Of a stretch of 34,805 bases of DNA, positions 8,773 through 16,661 are shown piece after piece. This DNA comes from Prosthecobacter sp. (lineage in GTDB: Bacteria; Verrucomicrobiota; Verrucomicrobiia; Verrucomicrobiales; Verrucomicrobiaceae): NCBI RefSeq assembly GCF_029946185.1, contig NZ_JAQSEA010000161.1:1-34805 (forward strand), given 5' to 3'. The position numbers and the translations under genes were made by a program. The notes under the pieces are model-generated. The model had not been told where the DNA came from and did no database searches. It saw only the letters and a list, made by a program, of their open reading frames with translations. Every line of letters starts with the position of its first letter. The stretch's first letter is position 1.

Positions 8773-9219
8773 GCGCGCCTAGGCCTTTGTTGCGCTGTGG
8801 TTCTTAATCCACGAAAGCCGCCTCCTAAACGCCCTTGGTATCAGGTATCAAATCGGTATCGTGATACCAAATCCCACCTCCCAACGGTGAAGCGGAATGA
8901 GCCAGTGATCCCAACACCCAAAACCCACCGCCCAGCAGAATCACCGCCGGGTTCATCCAAGAAGCTGCCCCTAGAACCCATGGAGCGGGCACGAAGGAGT
9001 GAAATCCCAGTCCGCGCTGATAGACTTCGGCGCAAATCCGCCCTTCGGCACTGAAGTAAGGCCAAGGGCCAGGGGGGCCAAACCGGTGCCATTTGGCCCC
9101 ATGGCCCCACTCCGGAGTTTGGTGCCAAGGTGCCAACACCTGCCCTGAAAACTCAACGGGTTCACAGATCCTTCCATTCAACACACCGCCGGGCATGGCG
9201 GGCGCTGGGGTCGGCGCGC

Positions 9220-9270
9220 ACTCCTGCCTTCTATAATGCGACCAGCGTGGCGGTGAGCGATGGATGCCTG
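9220..9270 (+). pseudogene. Remnant of a PQQ-propeller gene
   Basis: Read in frame, this stretch encodes TPAFYN followed directly by ATSVAVSDGCL. In the intact gene at 7096-8448 the matching peptides TPAFYK (from 8095) and ASVAVSDGCL (from 8374) are about 90 residues apart. The string AGCGTGGCGGTGAGCGATGG occurs identically at 8377-8396 and 9244-9263. The simplest reading is a decayed paralogue or partial duplication with an internal deletion, cut off on its right by the repeat starting at 9279. It has no start and cannot be functional. Confidence 0.5.
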
Positions 9271-9278
9271 CCTCTAGA

Positions 9279-9439
9279 GTACGATGGGCGCTCCTGCCCG
9301 TCGGTCAGCGCTCCCGCAATCACACCAGCCCTCATCCTCTCCAATCCGGCCGGGCACTCGGGACCCACAGCCTAGACAAATTCGCGAACCGTTGACCTTG
9401 GCAGTGACGCTGACCGACAGACAGGAGTGTCTGTCGTAC
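9279..9439. repeat. BIME-like inverted-pair element family B, copy 1
   Basis: The left arm begins GTACGATGGGCGCTCCTGCC and runs on through CGTCGGTCAGCG. The right arm is its imperfect reverse complement and ends CTGTCTGTCGTAC at 9439. Each arm folds on its own into an 8-bp hairpin with a conserved CTCC loop (GGAG on the other strand). In the right arm the stem is GACAGACA/TGTCTGTC; in the left it is GATGGGCG/TGCCCGTC, pairing with G-T wobbles. The element ends 54 bases before the next gene start. Confidence 0.7.
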
Positions 9440-9493
9440 TTCCCTGCTGGGCTGACAGGATTGACGCCCAATGGCCGTTTGTGATGCTCTCTC

Positions 9494-10867
9494 ATGCTCA
9501 CCCGCGCCCTCACCCTCCTCGTCACCGCCGCATCGCTCGCTCATGCGGCCCCTTCCGAACACGTCATCCTGATCAGCATCGACGGCTGGGCGCATCAGTA
9601 TTTTGATGATCCGAAGTGCCACATGCCGACGGTGAAGGCGCTGGCGGCGAAGGGCGTGCGGGCGCAGCGGATGGAGTGCTCGTTTCCGACGGTGACGTGG
9701 ACGAACCACACGACGCTGGTCACCGGGGTGCATCCGGCGAAGCATGGGGTGCTGGCGAATGAGTACTTTGACCGCGCCACACGGAAGAAGGTGCCGCTGA
9801 TTCCTGATCCGATCTTCAACAAGGAGGAGATCGTGAAGAGCCCGACGATTTATGACGCGGCCAAGGCGGCCGGTTTGACCACCGCCGGGGTGATCTGGCC
9901 TGCCTCACGCGGGGCGAAGACGCTGGACTGGACGGTGCCGGATGTGTTTGATCAGGCGTTGTTTGAGAAATACGGCACGCCTTCCCTGCTGGAGGATGCG
10001 CGCGCGGCGGGCATCCCGATCGAGAAACAGAATGAGTGGTGCAAGATGGGCAATCCGGGCAAGGCGATGCGGGATTACATGTACTCGCTGCTGGCGCAGC
10101 ACATCATCAAGAAGCACAAGCCGAACTTCCTGGCGCTGCATCTGGTGAGCCTTGATTCCTTTGAGCATGGGCATGGCCGTCAGGTGGCGGAGGCCTACTG
10201 GGCGGCGAATGATTCGGACAATCGCGTGGCAGACATCGTGCGTGCCACGCAAGAGGCGGGCATCTTCGACAAGACGACTTTCGTCATCACGACGGATCAC
10301 GGCTTTGTCACCTACACGAAATCCATCAATGCCAATGCGGCGCTGCGGAAGGATGGTCTGGTCAAATCGGTGCTGGGCAAGAGCCTCGCGCCCGACTCGC
10401 AGGTGTTCGCGATGGCTGAGGGCGGCGCGTGCTTCGTCTATGTGCTGGATGACGCGAATCGCGATGGCATTTTGAAGCAGATCATACCCACGCTGGGCAA
10501 GCTGGAAGGTGTGGAGGGCGTGGTGGAGGCGAAGGATTTCGACAAGAAGCTGCACCATGTGACTGCGGCGAAAGATTCCCGCGAACCCGACCTCGTGCTG
10601 TACGCAGCGGATGGCTACACCTTCACCGATTCCCTCGCTGACACCAACGTCATCATCCCGAACGATCCACCGAAGGGCGCCCACGGCCATTTGCAGACGG
10701 ACCCGAATCTCTATGGAGGCTTCGTCATCAGCGGTGCCGGCGTGAAGCAGGGCGCGGTGCTGGAGGAGATGAAGAACATCGATGTGACACCGACGATGGC
10801 GAAGCTGCTCGGCATCCCATTCCCCGGCGCGGATGGGCGGGTGCTGGATGAGGTGCTGGCGAAATAA
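9494..10867 (+). CDS. Secreted alkaline-phosphatase-superfamily phosphodiesterase (NPP-like)
   Basis: This 457-aa exported enzyme (signal peptide MLTRALTLLVTAASLAHA) belongs to the type I phosphodiesterase / nucleotide pyrophosphatase family. It should hydrolyse phosphodiester or phosphomonoester bonds with two metal ions. Visible active-site elements are Asp30 in LISIDG, the nucleophile region FPTVTWTNHTTLVTG with Thr68 as the likely nucleophile, and LVSLDSFEHGHG, which supplies Asp and His ligands. ITTDHGF (Asp-His) and the late AHGH motif complete the site. Length and motif order match NPP-type enzymes. It probably starts a two-gene unit, since the zinc-ribbon gene follows after 12 bases. 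The substrate cannot be told from the sequence; nucleotides or phospholipid headgroups are possible. Confidence 0.9.
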   Translation: MLTRALTLLVTAASLAHAAPSEHVILISIDGWAHQYFDDPKCHMPTVKALAAKGVRAQRMECSFPTVTWTNHTTLVTGVHPAKHGVLANEYFDRATRKKVPLIPDPIFNKEEIVKSPTIYDAAKAAGLTTAGVIWPASRGAKTLDWTVPDVFDQALFEKYGTPSLLEDARAAGIPIEKQNEWCKMGNPGKAMRDYMYSLLAQHIIKKHKPNFLALHLVSLDSFEHGHGRQVAEAYWAANDSDNRVADIVRATQEAGIFDKTTFVITTDHGFVTYTKSINANAALRKDGLVKSVLGKSLAPDSQVFAMAEGGACFVYVLDDANRDGILKQIIPTLGKLEGVEGVVEAKDFDKKLHHVTAAKDSREPDLVLYAADGYTFTDSLADTNVIIPNDPPKGAHGHLQTDPNLYGGFVISGAGVKQGAVLEEMKNIDVTPTMAKLLGIPFPGADGRVLDEVLAK

Positions 10868-10879
10868 GCACAGTCACTC

Positions 10880-11233
10880 ATGAAGAAGGCCGACCACCAA
10901 CTGTCCAAGCTAAGGCTGCGCAAAGTCTTGGACGACCGGCCGCGACGCATTCGAATGCTGCTGGAGCGCGGCTTGATCCAAAATGCGTCGGAAATTCCTG
11001 ACGACGCGATTCCTATTGATCCAGAGGTCTCGACCCAGGCCACCCTCTGCATCCCGGCGGTTTGCTACCAAGACATCACATTTGTCTGCACCGACTGCGG
11101 CAGGCCTGATTTTTGGTCCGCTGGCTCGCAGCAGCATTATTTCGAGTTTTCGAAGGCATCGCCCTATAGCAGACCGAAGCTTTGCTATGATTGCAGGCAG
11201 AGAAACTGGCAGGGAGGGCAGGCGCTGAAATAG
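10880..11233 (+). CDS. Zinc-ribbon domain protein
   Basis: This small cytoplasmic protein (117 aa) has a basic helical N-terminus (residues 5-32, rich in Arg/Lys). A zinc ribbon of the probable-zinc-ribbon (zf-trcl-like) type follows: CTDC at 70-73, then FWSAGSQQHYFE, then CYDC at 102-105. The Trp-Ser-Ala-Gly and aromatic pattern between the Cys pairs is what makes me choose that family. The role is unknown; such domains usually bind nucleic acid or stabilise small proteins. It begins 12 bases after the phosphodiesterase stop, so co-transcription is likely, though a functional link is not obvious. Confidence 0.75.
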   Translation: MKKADHQLSKLRLRKVLDDRPRRIRMLLERGLIQNASEIPDDAIPIDPEVSTQATLCIPAVCYQDITFVCTDCGRPDFWSAGSQQHYFEFSKASPYSRPKLCYDCRQRNWQGGQALK

Positions 11234-11280
11234 GTTCTATAAGACTATCGGATCTTATTTGATCAAGGGCCGCGAAGGGT

Positions 11281-11375
11281 GCCTCCGGCAGGAGTGGGAG
11301 CATCCTGCTCCCTCAGCGCTCCGCGTTCATCCACCTCTCTTCTCAAACAGGGACCAGGATGGTCCCTCTCCTTCC
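11281..11375 (+). repeat. BIME-like unit of REP family C (tandem unit 1)
   Basis: This 95-bp unit holds two inverted REP-like hairpins. The first is GGAG, one base, then GGGAGCATCCTGCTCCC (11296-11312). The second is GGGACCAGGATGGTCCC (11350-11366), followed by TCTCC, which is GGAG plus hairpin on the other strand. The unit repeats 107 bases later. It starts 48 bases after the zinc-ribbon stop codon and lies between convergent genes, so it may also stabilise or end the transcripts. Confidence 0.78.
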
Positions 11376-11387
11376 AAGCAACCCGGC

Positions 11388-11482
11388 GCCTCCGGCAGGA
11401 GTGGGAGCATCCTGCTCCCACAACGCTCCGCGTTCACCCAGCCCTCTTCCCAAACAGGGACCAGGATGGTCCCTCTCCTTCC
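11388..11482 (+). repeat. BIME-like unit of REP family C (tandem unit 2)
   Basis: This is the second 95-bp unit, separated from the first by 12 bases and differing only at scattered positions. Its hairpins are at 11403-11419 and 11457-11473 and are identical in stem sequence to those of unit 1. It ends 22 bases from the stop codon of the minus-strand lipoprotein gene (11504). The rest of the gap 11234-11503 holds nothing else. Confidence 0.78.
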
Positions 11483-11503
11483 ACACCTTGCGTGCGTTAC
11501 TGC

Positions 11504-12145
11504 TTACAGCATGCCGGGCGTGTAGCGCGGGCGGTTGTCGGTGCCGGCACCGATTTGCTGGCGCATGCGGTTGTCATCCAGGGCGCGGTCCACCGCATCC
11601 TGCAGGGCACGGGAGGTCAGTTCGCGGAGGACGGGGACAGGCGAGCCGCTGCCGGGACGGTAGGCTGTGCTCTGGCGCTCGCCTTCATAGACGCGGGTGT
11701 GAATCACCCGGCCGGAGGTGGCTTCCACCACATTCACGCGGATGCGCGCATAGCCATAGGGATGCACGAGGAGCTGGGAGCGCAGGTCCTGGATTTCTCC
11801 GGTGATGATGAAACGGCCCTTCACGTCTGTGGCCAGCATGCCGCGTGACTCCAGCGCGTAGGCGAAGGCGTTGCGTACGACATCGCTGACTGGCAGGCGG
11901 GTCTGGATGGTATCGACCGTGGGGCCGATGGGCAGACGCACATGGCCGAGCGTCTGGGCCTGCTCACCGCGCTTGTCCTTGAACTCACCGACGGCAAAGT
12001 CTGGCGCTCCCCGCATCATGCGACCGCCCTGCGGCACGTAGTCGAGGCTGACGATCGAGGAATTGGAACAGGACGAGAGACTGAGGCAGGCTGCGGCTCC
12101 GACAAGAATGGCTGAAAAGCACCTAAAGTTCATGGTCGCCATCAT
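11504..12145 (-). CDS. Lipoprotein, YajG-like
   Basis: This is a predicted lipoprotein of about 213 aa. The N-terminus MMATMNFRCFSAILVGAAAC is followed by LSLSSC, a good lipobox with Cys26 as the lipidated residue. The mature part has FAVGEFKDKRGEQAQTLGHV and PVSDVVRNAFAYALESRGM. This beta-strand plus conserved-helix pattern recalls YajG and related outer-membrane lipoproteins, but the match is by eye and moderate. The frame is open to 12250. I prefer 12145 (alternatives 12142 and 12133) because the upstream residues spoil the signal peptide. Its 3' end faces the tandem repeats at 11281-11482. It is divergent from the L,D-transpeptidase gene, with which it shares a 140-base promoter region. 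Confidence 0.8.
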   Translation of the reverse strand: MMATMNFRCFSAILVGAAACLSLSSCSNSSIVSLDYVPQGGRMMRGAPDFAVGEFKDKRGEQAQTLGHVRLPIGPTVDTIQTRLPVSDVVRNAFAYALESRGMLATDVKGRFIITGEIQDLRSQLLVHPYGYARIRVNVVEATSGRVIHTRVYEGERQSTAYRPGSGSPVPVLRELTSRALQDAVDRALDDNRMRQQIGAGTDNRPRYTPGML

Positions 12146-12210
12146 TAGAACACGTTGGCCGCGAATCAATGTGCTAGATTCAGCTAATGTCCGCCCGCAG
12201 GCAAAAAAAC

Positions 12211-12279
12211 AACCCTGCCGGAACTCGGAACTCAGGAAAAAAACCCCCAAAACCTGAATCCAATTAACCCGGCAGGGTT
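12211..12279. promoter_or_regulatory. Leader hairpin between divergent genes (translational control or attenuator)
   Basis: AACCCTGCCGG (12211-12221) and CCGGCAGGGTT (12269-12279) form a perfect 11-bp stem. The 47-base loop contains a smaller TCAGG/CCTGA stem. The right arm includes AGGG, the only plausible Shine-Dalgarno for ATG 12286, so folding would hide it. Read on the minus strand the stem is followed by GTTTTTTTG, which looks like an intrinsic terminator upstream of the lipoprotein gene. Either use is possible. Confidence 0.45.
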
Positions 12280-12285
12280 GATTTA

Positions 12286-13089
12286 ATGAATATATTCGGA
12301 AACAGCTTCACCATGCAATACCAAAAAGTTCTTCATCGAAAAAAGACAGGTCTTCTCACCCTGCTAGGCATCGGCATTTTTGCCCTATGCCCTTCGGAGT
12401 CTCACGCGCAGCTAGGTCGCGCGGTGCGCCAGGTGATCGTCTCCCAGACAGCCACGTGGAACTCGAATACGGCCACCATGCAGTGCTATCAGCGTGCCTC
12501 AGCCGGGGTGCCGTGGCAGGCCGTCTTTGAAAGGCCCGTGCCGGTTTTGCTGGGCAGGAAAGGTCTGGCTTGGGGGCGTGGCGTCTTCAATCAGCCGCAG
12601 AATGGCATCCCCGCCAAGGTGGAAAAGGACTGGCGTGCCCCGGCAGGCGTGTTTCAGCTCGGCTCGCTGTTTGGCTATGCCGCCACCCCACCGCGCGGTG
12701 CCCGCTGGCCCTACATTCAGGTGGGACCGTGGGACGCTTACGTGGATGATTCGTCCCTGCCGCAGTATTACAACCGCCACATCCGCATTGATCCCCGCCA
12801 GGGCATCCCGCCGTGGTTTGAGAAGCAAAAAATGCGCCTGGGAGATGCCGCCTACAAATGGATGCTGGAGATCCGCCACAATCAAAACCCCTCCGCCCCC
12901 GGCTATGGCAGCGCCATCTTTTTCCATGTGCGTCGTGGACCCGACAAGCCCAGCGCCGGCTGCACGACCATGGCTGAGGGGGATCTGACCCGCCTCCTCC
13001 GCTGGCTCGATCCCGGTGCAGCGCCGCATTACGTGCTGCTGCCAAAGGCGGACTATGCAGCACTGCGTGGCACGTGGGGGCTGCCGTAA
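12286..13089 (+). CDS. L,D-transpeptidase (YkuD-like catalytic domain), exported
   Basis: This 267-aa protein has a signal peptide ending near SHA (residues 39-41) and a YkuD-type L,D-transpeptidase domain. The DWRAPAGVF stretch (115-123) corresponds to the family's usual GDGRTPAGxF. The catalytic region is FFHVRRGPDKPSAGCTTM, with His214 and nucleophile Cys226; SAGC replaces the more common SHGC/SxGC. Such enzymes make 3-3 peptidoglycan cross-links or attach proteins to the wall in the periplasm. ATG 12313 is a second possible start, giving a shorter n-region. The gene is divergent from the YajG-like lipoprotein, and a strong hairpin ends 6 bases before ATG 12286. Confidence 0.88.
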   Translation: MNIFGNSFTMQYQKVLHRKKTGLLTLLGIGIFALCPSESHAQLGRAVRQVIVSQTATWNSNTATMQCYQRASAGVPWQAVFERPVPVLLGRKGLAWGRGVFNQPQNGIPAKVEKDWRAPAGVFQLGSLFGYAATPPRGARWPYIQVGPWDAYVDDSSLPQYYNRHIRIDPRQGIPPWFEKQKMRLGDAAYKWMLEIRHNQNPSAPGYGSAIFFHVRRGPDKPSAGCTTMAEGDLTRLLRWLDPGAAPHYVLLPKADYAALRGTWGLP

Positions 13090-13437
13090 GGACGCATGGC
13101 TCTGGAAGTGAGTGCACTTGCTTCTGCACACGCCGCCCTCAGGCCCTTGGATTCCCTCCCTACCATAGACCCATCATCCCCACCCAGCCTCGCGATGACG
13201 GCTGTGGATCAGCCGCCCTACCCATACCGCGCCTATGCGCGCAACGGGGCTGCGCTAGCGCTCTGTGGGCTTGATCGCGTGCGAGAGAGTGGGGACCAAT
13301 GTTTTTCAATTTAATCAATAAACTTATAGTTAATTAGCCTTTTTCGGTAGGGTTTTACCCCATCGCAATGAGTCGGTACGCCGGGCAGATTTATCCTTCG
13401 TGCAATCTAAGCACGCCAACCCACAATTCTCCACCCG
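13090..13437 (+). promoter_or_regulatory. 348-base gap with AT-rich promoter-like region upstream of the autotransporter
   Basis: No gene is seen. The right half contains a sharp AT-rich stretch (about 13300-13345) in GC-rich surroundings. It includes TTTTCA, then 16 bases, then TATAGT (about 13301-13332), a weak sigma-70-like arrangement. GGGTTTTACCC near 13351 could form a small hairpin in the leader. The left half (13090-13290) has mixed repeats such as GCGCTAGCG but nothing I can name. Confidence 0.3.
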
Positions 13438-16400
13438 ATGATGAACCAGCATTGCAATGAGCCTACTCAAGCCATTACGCAAGCAGCCCGCGAAGCTGCG
13501 AGTGCGAACAACATTCCCAGTATTGCTGAGACCTGCGGGACCATACCAGAAGCGGTCTGGAAAGCAGTCAAAGCGTCCCTCCGTGGCTGCTGCCGCCCGC
13601 TATTTTTCACGGCCCTCCTTGCGCTCCCGCTGACACAGGCCCATGGGCAGCTCCCACCCTCACTAGGTGCAGCGTCAACATTCACCATTTTGGGGGGCTC
13701 GACGGTGACTAACACCGGAGGGACAAACATTGTTGGAGATGTCGGTGTCTACCCTGGGTTTGCCATCACTGGATTCCCCCCTGGAACTGTGATCGGAACT
13801 ATTTATGCCGGGATCGCACCGGCGGATACAGCCCACGCCGATACCATTACGGCCTACAATACCATTGCCACCACCCCCTTTACCAATGACTTGACCGGCA
13901 TCGATTTGGGAGGTCTCACGCTTACACCAGGAGTCTATTTCTTCAGCTCATCAGCCCAGCTGACAGGCAATCTACACCTGGACACTCTGGGAGATCCCAA
14001 TGCGCTCTTCGAGTTTCAAGTCGGCAGTACGCTGACGACGTCGAGTCTTTCCACCGTTTCGACCGTGGGAGGCGGCATCGACCCGAATATTTTCTGGCAA
14101 ATCGGGAGTTCCGCGACCTTGGGAATCGGCACGTCGTTTATGGGCAATATCCTAGCTATGGACAGCATCACTTTAACCACGGGTGCTTCGCTTTCCGGCG
14201 GGCGAGCGCTGGCCATCACCGGTGCCGTCACACTGGACACCAACAACGTCTCCAATGTGGGAAGCCTGCTACCTTTGGTAGTTACAGGAACTTATTGGAA
14301 CGGAGGAACCAGCGATCTTTGGTCACAAATCAACTGGTCAACAGATACGTCAGGGGCCGACACTGTGAATATGCCGCTGGCTGGTGCCAATCTGGTTTTC
14401 TCAGTGACAGGCATCGTGCCGATCAGACAGGCGACCCAGCTTGATTTCGACGCGGACATCAGCAGTCTGACGGTGAATGACAGCGTCGCTGTGAGTATTT
14501 CCGGGACGAACACACTGACTATTTCAGGAGCCGGTCTCATCACGGGAATCAGCATCAACCCAGGCGCAGGATTGACCACCATCGCGACCCGCTTGATTTT
14601 GGCAGGAACCTCCCAGACCATCACCGTCAACAATCTTGACGGAATGGTGATCAGCGGCGTGGTCGATGGCACGCTCGGGCTAACCAAAGCGGGCAGCGGA
14701 ACACTGACGCTCACCGGTGCGAACATCTACACCGGAGCGACCAATGTCAACGCAGGCACATTGCAAGTGGGCAACAGTTTGACTGGATCACTCAACGCAA
14801 CATCACTGGTCACCGTGGCAACAGATGCGACCATGCTCATTGATTTGGCTAATGGCGGAACTTTCAGCAACAATGTGGTCAATGACGGCCTGGTCCAATG
14901 GATTGCACCCGGCACCAACACCCAGGCCTCTACCAGTGTGATCACTGGAGTGGGAAGAATGGCGATCACCGGAGCAGGCACCACGGTGCTGCTGGGCAGC
15001 AACCTCTTCAGCGGCGGAACGACCGTCAATACCCCCGGCAATGTGCTGGTCGGCAACCCGCTCGGCGCCACCTCGACGGCGTTCGGCACGGGTGTGCTGA
15101 CCCTCACCAACGGCAACGTGGACACCTTCAACTCCCAGGTGCTCCAGATCAATGTGGGTGGGTATTCACAAACCGGCGGCCAGATCGGCATCCACCTGCT
15201 GGGTGCGACGCCTGGCACCTACACCCAGTACAATGTGACGGGAGCCGGCAATCTGACCGGTGGAGCAGTCGCCCCTTATGATCTCAGCGGCGTCTATGTA
15301 CCCAGCGGTGGCGATGTACAAAACTTCCTCCACACCACGGGAGGGCTTACCGGTCAGTTCCCCTCCAATTTCCCAGCCGCCCCCATTTACAACACCGCTT
15401 TTAACCAGATCTTCGTCTATCAGCAAGGCAGCACGCTGCTCTACCCGCAGATCACCTATGACCCGAACAACGCCTACCTCACCTGGGTGCAGTCGTCGTT
15501 CCAAACGGTTCCCGGTCTCACCCCGAATCAGGGAGCCGTGGCGACGCTGCTCGATCAATGCCAGCTGATGCATCCCGGTGGTGGCGATCCCGCTCTCACC
15601 TACCTCAACGCCCAGAATATCGGGGCACTCCCAGGGCTCTATGACCAGATCGCCCCTGATGAACTGACAGCGATCTTCCAGGCGGGCTTCCAGGCGGCCG
15701 CAGCGCAGGCAACCACCGTCAAGCAGCATCTTGATCAGGTGCGCAACAACGCAAACGGCTATACGGCCAACGGTTTCAATCCATCATCTGGAAACCCCAA
15801 CGGTGCACCGGTAGGACTGGAAAACCAGCGCTGGAGTTTCTACGTACAGGGCCTCGGCAATGGCGCATCAGCCAACGGCACCGCGAATGCGAGCGGCTAT
15901 AGTTTCATGGCAGTCGGAGGCACGGTGGGGGCAAGCTACCTGGTCAACAATCATTTCGTGGTGGGGGCTTCCGGCACTTACTCAGACACCACCGCCAGCC
16001 TGACCAATGGTGGCAGCATCCAAATGGACAGCTATCGCAGCAACGTTTACGCCAGCGTGTTTGGAGGCGGCTTTTACCTGGATGCACTGATGGGCCTGAG
16101 CTACAACTCTTATGACACGATTCGTTCATCTCTGCTAGGCATGGCCACTGGCGGCACGAACGGAGTCCAGTTCGACTCAATGCTCAATGGTGGTTACGAT
16201 TTTCATGCGGACAATTGGATGTTTGGTCCAGTGGTGTCATTGGGCTACACCCAGGTGAATCTCAACGACTTCACTGAAAGCGGTTCACTGACCCCTCTAA
16301 ACTTTCCCAATCAGTACCAGAGTTCACTGCGTTCGAATCTCGGCATCCGCGTCAGTTTCACGACAATGCTGAAGAGCGTCCGCATCACCCCGCAGTTGCG

Positions 16401-16644
16401 CCTCTCCTGGCAGCATGAGTATCTCGACAACACTCAGTCGATCACCTCTCAGCTCGCGCTGTGCCCGGGTTCCATGTTCAGCGTGAGCGGTCCCATGATG
16501 GGCCGCGACAGTGCCTTGGTGAACATCGGGCTGACGGCGCAGATCACCCCCATGGTCAGCGCTTACGCCTTTTATGGCGGCCAATTCGGCAGCACCAATT
16601 ACACTTCCCATAGCGTGAATGCTGGCGTCATGATCAGCTTCTAA
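13438..16644 (+). CDS. Autotransporter with N-terminal ice-binding-like (DUF3494) domain
   Basis: This 1068-aa surface protein has an extended signal region (hydrophobic core about 54-68, ending AHGQ). An ice-binding-like domain of the DUF3494 family spans about 76-270: LGAASTFTILGGSTVTNTGG, then VVGDVGVYPG-like blocks, TLTPGVYFFSSSAQLTGNL and IFWQIGSSATLGIGTSFMGN. Next come passenger-associated beta-strand repeats, for example LTKAGSGTLTLTGANIYTGA near 420 and a degenerate one near 510-540, and a linker. The C-terminal autotransporter beta-barrel (about 790-1068) ends VNAGVMISF with the terminal Phe expected for barrel assembly. The domain should therefore be displayed outside the cell. DUF3494 proteins bind ice or act as adhesins; which applies here is unknown. 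Two adjacent ATGs start the frame; no Shine-Dalgarno is seen. The gene converges with the glucanotransferase gene, with only 17 bases between stops. Confidence 0.9.
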   Translation: MMNQHCNEPTQAITQAAREAASANNIPSIAETCGTIPEAVWKAVKASLRGCCRPLFFTALLALPLTQAHGQLPPSLGAASTFTILGGSTVTNTGGTNIVGDVGVYPGFAITGFPPGTVIGTIYAGIAPADTAHADTITAYNTIATTPFTNDLTGIDLGGLTLTPGVYFFSSSAQLTGNLHLDTLGDPNALFEFQVGSTLTTSSLSTVSTVGGGIDPNIFWQIGSSATLGIGTSFMGNILAMDSITLTTGASLSGGRALAITGAVTLDTNNVSNVGSLLPLVVTGTYWNGGTSDLWSQINWSTDTSGADTVNMPLAGANLVFSVTGIVPIRQATQLDFDADISSLTVNDSVAVSISGTNTLTISGAGLITGISINPGAGLTTIATRLILAGTSQTITVNNLDGMVISGVVDGTLGLTKAGSGTLTLTGANIYTGATNVNAGTLQVGNSLTGSLNATSLVTVATDATMLIDLANGGTFSNNVVNDGLVQWIAPGTNTQASTSVITGVGRMAITGAGTTVLLGSNLFSGGTTVNTPGNVLVGNPLGATSTAFGTGVLTLTNGNVDTFNSQVLQINVGGYSQTGGQIGIHLLGATPGTYTQYNVTGAGNLTGGAVAPYDLSGVYVPSGGDVQNFLHTTGGLTGQFPSNFPAAPIYNTAFNQIFVYQQGSTLLYPQITYDPNNAYLTWVQSSFQTVPGLTPNQGAVATLLDQCQLMHPGGGDPALTYLNAQNIGALPGLYDQIAPDELTAIFQAGFQAAAAQATTVKQHLDQVRNNANGYTANGFNPSSGNPNGAPVGLENQRWSFYVQGLGNGASANGTANASGYSFMAVGGTVGASYLVNNHFVVGASGTYSDTTASLTNGGSIQMDSYRSNVYASVFGGGFYLDALMGLSYNSYDTIRSSLLGMATGGTNGVQFDSMLNGGYDFHADNWMFGPVVSLGYTQVNLNDFTESGSLTPLNFPNQYQSSLRSNLGIRVSFTTMLKSVRITPQLRLSWQHEYLDNTQSITSQLALCPGSMFSVSGPMMGRDSALVNIGLTAQITPMVSAYAFYGGQFGSTNYTSHSVNAGVMISF

Positions 16645-16661
16645 AGCACGGCGGATTCACC

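Larger units (their letters stand above)
8449..9493. other. 1 kb non-coding, repeat-rich intergenic region
   Basis: No convincing gene lies here. From left to right it holds a short hairpin (CCGAGT with ACTCGG, 8497-8518), a 20-bp perfect inverted repeat (8616-8635 and 8753-8772), and a cluster of GGTATC/GATACC palindromes (about 8836-8875). A GGCC-rich stretch (about 9060-9110), a PQQ-propeller gene remnant (9220-9270) and a family B inverted-repeat element (9279-9439) follow. Several overlapping ORFs of up to 123 aa exist but are low-complexity readings of repeats. The region looks like a graveyard of a decayed gene and short elements. Confidence 0.6.

Noticed and set aside
8825-9196. Possible 123-aa minus-strand protein rich in Gly/Trp/Phe
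   Set aside because: It reads through palindromic GGTATC and GGCC-rich repeats, overlaps two similar ORFs in other frames, and shows no recognisable domain. A decayed gene is possible but unsupported.
11281-11482. CRISPR array
   Set aside because: There are only two units, each internally palindromic with a 12-base spacer, no series of unique spacers and no cas genes.
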